Assembly (NCBI GenBank): GCA_030998225.1
Contig: JAPYXD010000680.1
Location: 10,416,001-10,480,000 of the forward strand
From: Diplolepis rosae
Taxonomy: Eukaryota > Arthropoda > Insecta > Hymenoptera > Diplolepididae
Length of the DNA stretch: 64,000 bases
Direction of reading: 5' to 3'
The notes below the pieces were generated by a model that saw only the letters and a list, made by a program, of their open reading frames with translations, ran no database searches and had not been told where the DNA came from. A program made the position numbers and the translations under genes. Within the stretch, counting starts at the first letter, position 1; each line of letters starts with the position of its first letter. This document shows, piece after piece, positions 56,870 through 64,000 of the stretch.

Positions 56870-57400
56870 GGGCGTTGCAACTTTCGATTTTAGAATGAGT
56901 GTAAGGTGTCTAAGAAATCTTAAAGTTCGATTTTTGTAGAAGAGATGCAGCTAGCGACGATGAAACCGCTTCAAAGCAATTGGATAACATTTGTCGCTGA
57001 GGGGCAAACACTGGAGACTCTATCAATGTCTCCAAGTTTCTTTTGGAAGGCCGCTTAGCTGTATTCGGTGTTTGTCTGTGGCACTCTATCGCTTTTTGGT
57101 TTTTGTAGTTGCAGAATCGAGAAACGGATGCTGCCGGTAGGGACCGCTTGAAAAATGTTGCTACTTTTATTTTGCCAGTTCTCTACGTTAGCGATTTTTC
57201 CATCACAGCGGAAGATATTTCACCGGCAATCTAAGAGTCGCAAATGGAGTCCACAATGAGGCAGAAATGGCACGTCGCTTTGATGGCCTTGACATCAGTC
57301 TTTTCTGTTCTGCTTCTTTCTATTTCTTCCTTCAGGACCAAGATCTTGCTTATCACCTTGTTTTTTAGAAAAAAGTTAATGCCAAATGAATAAAAGGTTT
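56870..57400 (-). pseudogene. Degraded coding-like tract, possibly LINE ORF1
   Basis: On the minus strand a stop-broken frame reads VLKEEIERSRTEKTDVKAIK, then AAS..SRFCNYKNQKAIECHR and KRPSKRNLETLIESP. Balanced base composition and charged, proline-containing text resemble the N-terminal region of R1-type ORF1, but no zinc knuckle is seen and identity is uncertain. Confidence 0.2.
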
Positions 57401-57754
57401 TTTTAACTCTTTATGATGAGATAAAGTTAAACACCTGAGAAACTAAGATGAAATCAGTTGTATACGTTGTAAAGAACGTAGTCGTCATCATTAAAGTATT
57501 CTGAAGGAGGAAAATTTATAAGTAGATGACACTATGCAAATAAACACATAAATCAGATTAAAGTGATCTTGTTTTGATAAATGAACTAATATTCATTTTA
57601 CTTGTCCGGAGTAACGGTTTTAATATTATGTATGAAAATATGCTAACTTGACGTTTGATGATCAAAACATTATACCTGAAATATTAGGATAAAATATCAT
57701 TAAGCTTTGTCATAAAAAGCCTACACTGTTAAAAATTTCTATTATAATTTTAAA

Positions 57755-57930
57755 ATAAATGTAATGGAAATTTATTACCAAAACGCAATGTAATTTTACA
57801 ATACATGAAAATGTATCTTTAAAGTACAGTGTTGTAAAATTACTACAAATGTATTGTAATTTTAATATAAATGTATTATGAAATTGCATTCCGTTTTGGT
57901 AATAAACTTCCATTACATTAATTGTGAAAA
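57755..57930. repeat. Small palindromic repeat
   Basis: TAATGGAAATTTATTACCAA (from 57761) and the complement of TTGGTAATAAACTTCCATTA pair, with internal repeats of ATGTATTGTAATTTTA. MITE-like, but ends are not certain. Confidence 0.6.
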
Positions 57931-58530
57931 ATTTGGAGAAATATACCTATAAAATTGTTGGATGGTGTCTTAACATCACAGTATCGGCAATAATACAGTT
58001 TTCTTTCTACAACAAAACATATTTGTATAATATTTATATAAATCGCACTTTATAGGTCGGACTCAAAGTGTGTTCAATAGATTAATTTTAGTCCTCTCCT
58101 AATTGTAAATTTAGTCTTTCTATTTTAATTTTAATTCATTAAAGCAATAGAGATATCAGTTTTCAAATTTATTAGTTTCACTTGTTCGGATTTAAAACTA
58201 GATGTACAAAGTTTAAAATGTACTTTAAATTAGTAACAAATTTAAAAAGAATTATGATTTACAAGTTCGAAATTTGAAAAGAAATAAAATTTCGGTCCAA
58301 TTGAACGAGGATTGAAATTGGAATTTTCCAAATAAGAATATGCAAATATTGAAAATTTAAAATCAAAACCACTTTCTGAGTGTGTAGTGGTGTGTAGCTC
58401 ATACAAGAAGGAATCTGCAGAACTTTCAACTTTTGAGGATTCAGGTATAAAACCAATGAAGCAAGGAGCTTAGCAACATTACAATAATGAATTTTTAAAG
58501 TAAAAGACACATCAAACAGGGTCATCAAAC
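57931..58530. other. AT-rich intergenic DNA
   Basis: No gene or element recognised. Confidence 0.45.
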
Positions 58531-58616
58531 ACACTAGAACTACCGACGATTGAGGTATACCTACTTCTACCATGTCAAACAAGTCATTTTGACCCCCCTT
58601 GGTAGTTCTAGTGTTA
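58531..58616. mobile_element. Tiny piggyBac-like MITE
   Basis: ACACTAGAACTACC and GGTAGTTCTAGTGTTAA are inverted ends about 86 bp apart. The right side keeps TTAA; the left is CAAAC. CACTAGAA-type termini next to TTAA are typical of piggyBac relatives. Confidence 0.6.
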
Positions 58617-59908
58617 AACTTATTCATAGTCTATGTTCAATAAAATATCCGAAAATGGCAGTATTTGAACAGGGAAAAAAATTTGACTAGGCGACTGAGC
58701 GAATCAAGAATTTAATGAACTTGAAGAATCTATATAACTAGAATATGTGAAACTTTTAGTTACATTGTGTAAACTGGTAGACTAAAACAGGATTTGTCAC
58801 GAAATTTCTAAATAAGAAAAATTACTTTTCTCGCTACATTGATTTGTTGCTTATCTACTATTTCTCATTATTTGAACTAAGACATATTTGTGCACGAACT
58901 ATTTCCAATTTATCGCTAGATAAACACAGTATTACATTAAATGTTGACGTCAACGCGCATATTATTCAGTACAATACTTTTTAAGTGTTTAAAAGTCTAA
59001 ATTAACCTCAAACTGTGATTTGACGCCACTTTCGCCATATTTGTTATCAGGTAGTTGTTATTTCATATATCTCTGTTCCATATATGCTATAATGTCTGGA
59101 TTGAACAAATGATATCGCTGAAACCGTTAAATTGGTTAAAGATATTTACTTTAGCTGATTCAAAGATATTCTTACATTCACTTGTTCTTTTCCAGCTAAA
59201 TGTTTAGCTGCACCGAAAAAAATTTTTTGACGAGAGTCAACTATCATCCGTAGTTAAGTCTAACTTTGTTGAAATAACACGGATTCCTGTTTAAGAGAAT
59301 CACGTACATACAGTTAAACATACTAATATAAACCTTGTTACAGAGAAATAAATGATTCTAGTTCTATTAACAATTAAATTCAATTAATATTGCTATGCTG
59401 TTATTATAAAACTCCGCTGTAAAAAGAATATCTTCTGTATTTATTACTTTTTCACTGGGCAAACAAAAATTTATTTTTGTCAATGATTGTTTAGTACCCA
59501 CTTTTATCAATATAAATTTTGCTCTAGTAGATCATAAACGTAAAGTTATTTTTTGGTTATGTTTAATACATGCGCCTGAAAGGATCTGTCCGTCAAATCA
59601 ACTTGCTTTCTTTGTTTTTCTTACTAAACTTGAACTTCGTCATTTCAACTAGGATTGCAAAATTGGCGCCTGTCCTAACTAGGCAAAATAATTGATTCCT
59701 TGTACACGGGTACAAGGAATTTTTTTCGGTGTGTAACAAGGATCTCTGTCCTTACGAAATGTATCAGATGGTGCTCAAAATATTGGTAGAAGTATATTTA
59801 TAAAGAACTTATCTCTTAATGGACTACTGTCAAATTTTCAGCCAAATCCGTGGCGTAGTTCAATTTTTACAGTCGATCAAAGCAAACAAGTCTTGTGAAT
59901 CCAATAAA
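58617..59908. other. AT-rich intergenic DNA, no gene seen
   Basis: About 1.3 kb. A short inverted pair around 59703-59715 (CTTGTACACGGGTACAAG) is present; nothing else stands out. Confidence 0.45.
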
Positions 59909-60190
59909 ATGGAGAAAAACGAATTTCGTGCAGTAATCAAATACTTTTATATAAAAGACAGTACACCAAAAGAAACAAAGGTCGTTACATGAAGTTTATG
60001 GTACATCTGCACCATCGTTCAAAACTGTGAACAATTGGGTGAATGAGTTTAAACCTGATCGTACATCCACTCGTGATGAACCCCGTTCAAGACGTCCAGT
60101 TGAGGCAGCGACGCCAGAAACCTTCGAAAAAGTTTACGATATGATTTTAAAAGATCGACTAGTGAAAGTCTGAGAAATTCTTGAAGCCAC
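59909..60190 (+). pseudogene. Mariner transposase N-terminal part (mellifera-like)
   Basis: ATG at 59909 opens MEKNEFRAVIKYFYIKDSTP, then after a frameshift EVYGTSAPSFKTVNNWVNEF and SRRPVEAATPETFEKVYDMI, the DNA-binding helix-turn-helix half of a mariner. A TGA replaces Arg in VKVREI near 60172. Recognisable sequence ends at EILEATVG (about 60195), where about 1.1 kb of unrelated DNA begins. The text resumes at 61330 with an overlapping EAIGISHGTV, so the two parts are one element split by an insertion or two overlapping fragments. Confidence 0.8.
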
Positions 60191-60195
60191 AGTAG

Positions 60196-61300
60196 GTTCA
60201 CTCCTATAGGAGTAAAGGGGAAGGAATTATAGTGTTTGCTATCAGCAAGCGGTAGCGCTATTGTCGCTACCCAATGCCACCAATTTTCTTTTTAACCTGT
60301 TGAAACCATAGCAACCATAGTTTGTTATTCTTTTGATGAAATCTGATGATATAAATCTTTGCGATTTATGTTTAAAAAAAAGATTTCATACAATATATTT
60401 CAAAATTTTTCGCTCTGTAGAATATCCCAGTAAGAAGGTTATAGAATAATTATTTATATGCTAAATTAATTTCAAATTTTTCAACCGTACCGATGGAGAG
60501 ATAATTAATGTCAAAGTTGGCTATATTAACACGTAATTCATGGGCAATGCATAGGCACTCTCCACATTTTAATTTGTAGTAATTAAACGCTCTGGTAGAG
60601 AAATTTAAAAAATGTCGGTATTTGTGCTGCTTGAAAATATAAATTTTTGAAAAAAACATCAAATCTCTCCATCGTGCAGATTTATAGATAATTCTATAAA
60701 AATCTAATTTAGAACATTTATATTTCAGTCACTTTCAAACAGATAAACGTAACAGTATCGCGACCCGGCAATGCTGTTCCCTTTCTTCAGCTTGACTGCT
60801 GTAGGTGAGCATACGTGAAATTGCCGGCAGAATATTTTCTTTTCCTCGCTTCATCCAGTCCCGAATTTCGACGCACTTCATAGTCTAAAGTTTTGTTCTT
60901 TATAAATCTTCCTCTCCATCTCACTTTACCTGCCATTTTCTCAACTGTTTACAATAACCTTTGCCATCCAGCTATTCAAACGCATATCACAGTTAGGTTT
61001 AAATTGTAGTGTTGCACGACCTACGAGTCGGCCGCTGGCATAGCATTGGTGACTATACGTATACACATACTACGAATTCTAAGCCAGTAGCGCACTAAAA
61101 TTTTCACCATGCGAGCCCATGAAATTTTTTCAAAACAGCATAGCTCGACGGCGCCCCACGAGACTACTATTTGTACGGGGATGAGACTTGAATTCAACCT
61201 TAAGGTCTGGAAAGAAAGAGGAACGGAATTGAGATTGGTATCAGTTCTTGCTATCATAACTTGGCGGCGTTGATGCTCATTTTCACTTCTTTAAGTACCC
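60196..61300. other. Insertion-like DNA between two mariner parts
   Basis: About 1.1 kb of unrelated, partly GC-richer sequence (60730-61260). GTTCACTCCTATAGGAGTAA marks the left junction. No inverted ends or coding sequence recognised. Confidence 0.4.
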
Positions 61301-62035
61301 TCGTAAAATACATGTTAGTGGACGTACTCTGGTTGAAGCCATAGGCATATCACATGGCACGGTACAATTTTCTGCAATTTTGCATAAGAAATTATCTATG
61401 GAAAAGATTTCGGCAAGATGGGTGCCAGGTTTACCCGCCGTCGAGGATAAACGCAACTGTGTGACCGATTCGATAGCTGGTTTAGTGCTTTCGCGTCACA
61501 ATGCTAGTGAATTTCTGCGTCGGTACATCACTGTTGATGCAACTTGAATTAATTTTTATACGCCTGTGACAAAGGAACTGTTGAAACAATGGGCATCACC
61601 AGACGAACCAGCCCCGAAGAAGGCGAAAACGATGAAATCTGCCGGCAAAATGATGGGAACGGTTTATGGGATGCTAACGGAATCATTTTCATTGATTACT
61701 TAGAAAAAGGATGAACGATAAATGGAGAATAATATGCGTCATTATTGGCCCAGATGAGCCAAGAAATCACGAGAAAACGCCCTGATTTGGCAAAGAATAA
61801 AGGTTTCTTTCATCATGAGAATGCACGCTTGCAAATCTGTGCTGTTGCAATGGTGAAATTACACGAATTGAAGTTAGAATTGTTGCAGCACCCACCGTAT
61901 TCGCCGGGTTTAACCCCCGATGACTTTTTCCTGTTTCAAACATGAAAAAATGGCTTGGCGGAAAGAGATTTGAGTCAAGCGAGGGCGTCATTACCGAAAC
62001 AGAGGCCTATTTTGTACACGGAGAAAAATAGTTAG
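61301..62035 (+). pseudogene. Mariner transposase C-terminal part (mellifera-like)
   Basis: Text resumes with EAIGISHGTVQFSAILHKKL and RRYITVDAT (first catalytic aspartate), KQWASPDEPAPKKAKT, then GYFH-E-NARLQICAVAMVKLH (second aspartate replaced by E in HHENARL) and HPPYSPGLTPDDFFLFQT (third). Multiple stops. It complements the N-terminal part at 59909-60190. Confidence 0.85.
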
Positions 62036-62639
62036 AGAAACTTTACTAAAATTTTGAACAAAGTTGGGACATATGAGCAAGTTAGAGATTATTTCATATT
62101 ATTGTAATAGTTTGTTAATGTCCCAAATTTACTCAAAGTTGATTAAAGTTTCTCGAACTTTTTCTTCCGGTATGTTGTAAAAAAAAATTCATTGCTAACT
62201 TTTCTTTTTTATTAATGTTTTTATTGTTATACTGTTTTAAAGTTGTGAGTTTTGTTATTATAGCCCGTAAATACAATTTCTTTGCAAAAATTATTCCTAG
62301 TTAGAAAATATTATAGGTATAATTTCACTGTCAATTAAGAAAAAACGAGTCGGAAAAAAGGACTGGCCCATGGATATTTACAATGAAAGTAGATTCAATA
62401 AAATTTGTTTTTCATCAACAAGCCATTATATAGAACAATATTTATCTATAAAAAAAATGAACAAATCAATTCAGATTCAGAAAAAAATTATAATCTGGAC
62501 AACTTAATGAATAAAGTAATTCTAACAGAATATTGCAAACTATGAAGTGGAAATTAATATTTACACTTTTATTTCTTACACTTGACCTTTTTCGAAGCTT
62601 GTATGCAGGCTATGTATTCAATAATTTAAAATTGACGTA
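62036..62639. other. AT-rich intergenic DNA
   Basis: No gene recognised; probably includes the 3' untranslated end of the preceding mariner. Confidence 0.45.
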
Positions 62640-63427
62640 GAAATTTTACGTTGAAGAAGAGCTCGCAGACTCTTTGGGAGTCAGTCAAACAGCCATTTCA
62701 AAACGTTTAAAAGCAGCCGGATACATTTAAAAGCAAGGAAATTGGGTTCCACATGAACTCATGCCGAAAGACGTTGAAAGGCGGTTTTGCATGCTCGAAA
62801 TGCTGCTGGAACGCCACAAAAAGAAGTCATTTTTGCATCGGATTGTTACTGGTGATGAAAAATGGATCCATTACGACAACCCCAAGCGCAAAAAATCATA
62901 TGTGAAACCCGGCCAACCAGCCAAATCAACGGCAAAGCCGAATATCTATGGCGCAAAGGTAACGCTCTGTATTTGGCGGGGTCAGAAGGGTGTGCTGTAT
63001 TATGAGCTGCTAAAATCGGGTGAAACCATCAATGGAGAACGCTACCGAACACAATTAATCTGTTTGAAGAGAGCAATAGCCGAAAAACGCCCGGAATATG
63101 CGACCAGACACGAGGTAATAATTTTCCATCATGACAACGCTCGGCCCCATGTTGCTATTCCGGTTAAGAACTATTTGGAAAACAGTGGATGGGAAGTTTT
63201 ACCCCACCCGCCTTATAGCCCAGACCTTGCCCCTTCTGACTACCATTTGTACCGGTCGATGCCAAACGCCCTCACTGGAATACGGTTCACATCAGAACAG
63301 GCTATCAAAAATTGGCTTGATTCATTCTTAGGCGCCAAGCCGGCGTAGTTCTTTTGGGATGAAATCCACAAATTGCCAGAAAGATGGGAAAAAGTCATAT
63401 TTTCAGATGGGCAATACTTTGAATAAT
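62640..63427 (+). pseudogene. Mauritiana-type mariner transposase, 5'-truncated
   Basis: It enters within the DNA-binding domain (EELADSLGVSQTAISKRLKA) and is open from 62761 to 63348, with all three catalytic aspartates: HRIVTGDEKWIHYD, FHHDNARPH and PYSPDLAPSDYHL. The last two are separated by 34 residues (DD34D). A TAA replaces Gln near 62728, and TAG at 63346 precedes the final LPERWEKVIFSDGQYFE block. The first third of the gene and the left terminal repeat are missing. The catalytic core is preserved, but no full protein is encoded. Confidence 0.93.
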
Positions 63428-63630
63428 ACTATTGTACATGTTTTTCTTAAATAAACGTTCAAATTTTGAAAAAAACGCACGAATTAAGTTACAGATCCAA
63501 TATATTTTTCACTGACACAATAGAGTTGACAGTTCATTTTTAGAAATAATTAATTAATTGATTAATCACAACCAGAAATGTTTTGTTTTTGTTAATTACT
63601 GAAATTGAGGTATAAATCTCACTTTAAGTA
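63428..63630. other. Short AT-rich spacer between two mariners
   Basis: No feature recognised apart from the presumed 3' end of the preceding mariner. Confidence 0.4.
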
Positions 63631-64000
63631 TTAGGTGCACAACTAAGTTCCCGCTGTTTGTGAATAGATGGCCCCAGCAGTATGTGCTGATCGATTTTGA
63701 CGTATCCAAAACGTCATGAACCAAGTTTAGACATATGGTAAACAAACCGTTTTGACACATTAGTGATTTTGTTTTGGCGTCATATACTTTTGGTTGTGTG
63801 AAAATGTCTGATTTTGTGCCAAATAATCGTCATTTGCGGGAAGTGCTGATTTTCTTCTTTCATTCGAAGAAAACGGCAGCTGAAGCGCATCGAGAGCTCC
63901 AAAAAGTTTACAGAGATGCTGCTCTAAGTGAAACAACGTGCCGTGATTGGTTCCGTCGCTTCAAAGACGGTGATTTCGATGTTGACGACCGTCCGCGTGA
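63631..64000 (+). mobile_element. Mauritiana-type mariner, left end and open transposase start (runs off window)
   Basis: The terminal repeat TTAGGTGCACAACTAAGTTC starts directly after TA at 63629-63630. ATG at 63804 opens MSDFVPNNRHLREVLIFFFH with no stop to the window end (65 codons), covering the first helix-turn-helix and the DWFRRFKDGDFDVDDRPR linker. It is nearly identical to 13558-13790, where that copy is inactivated by a stop. Whether this copy is intact depends on sequence beyond 64000. Confidence 0.9.

Noticed and set aside
57710..57913. 67-codon minus-strand frame
   Set aside because: Lies in a palindromic AT-rich repeat; coding text is a by-product.
1..64000. tRNA, rRNA or snRNA genes
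   Set aside because: No A/B boxes with a cloverleaf or known RNA core was found by eye; a covariance search would be needed to exclude them.

Overview
This is a low-GC eukaryotic window from an insect genome. The signs are short AT-rich introns, an ionotropic receptor gene, many mariner-family DNA transposons, R1-clade LINE fragments, a DIRS-type retroelement and dense AT-rich foldback elements. The mixture looks hymenopteran (parasitoid or gall-wasp-like), but that is an inference from element types and not proven by any single gene.

The only long intact gene is an intronless divergent ionotropic receptor at 40765-42651 (+), followed by a poly(A) signal. A second likely gene lies at 9057-9860 (-). 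It is one open exon of 267 codons with a plausible splice acceptor, encoding ten HSPKHPQEN-type nonapeptides followed by a GYMP/proline-rich tail. Close by, in divergent orientation, is a start exon resembling a SAM domain (10584-10650, canonical donor) whose natural second exon stops early. Four 21-bp GTATAG-N9-CTATAC palindromes flank this start. A terminal-exon candidate at 50081-50327 has a textbook acceptor, a stop and a poly(A) signal, but no recognised family.

Most other sequence is mobile DNA. At 1-9 kb lie foldbacks and two opposed copies of a dispersed element, one split by a TA-flanked MITE. At 11.4-15.1 kb a CAGTCACCG-ended pair of inverted termini encloses an LTR-like segment and two mariner relics. 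At 15.3-22 kb are TTAA-flanked foldbacks, including a 1.87-kb near-perfect palindrome, and two internally deleted mariners. At 24-31 kb are a promoter-like CpG segment with NRF1/Ewg-type sites, a DD41D mariner, an R1-like ORF2 remnant (-) and the complementary 5' part of such an element (+). At 35-36.2 kb is a 106-bp satellite with a three-unit higher-order pattern. At 44.3-46.9 kb is a 3'-truncated DIRS-like element, followed at 47-49.5 kb by a triple nest of foldbacks carrying hammerhead-ribozyme-like cores. At 50.8-58.6 kb are further MITEs, and at 59.9-64 kb three mariner copies, the last with an open frame running off the window end.

The genes do not form a pathway or operon. No tRNA, rRNA, CRISPR array or bacterial gene was recognised. 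Coordinates of repeats are read by eye and may be off by a few bases.
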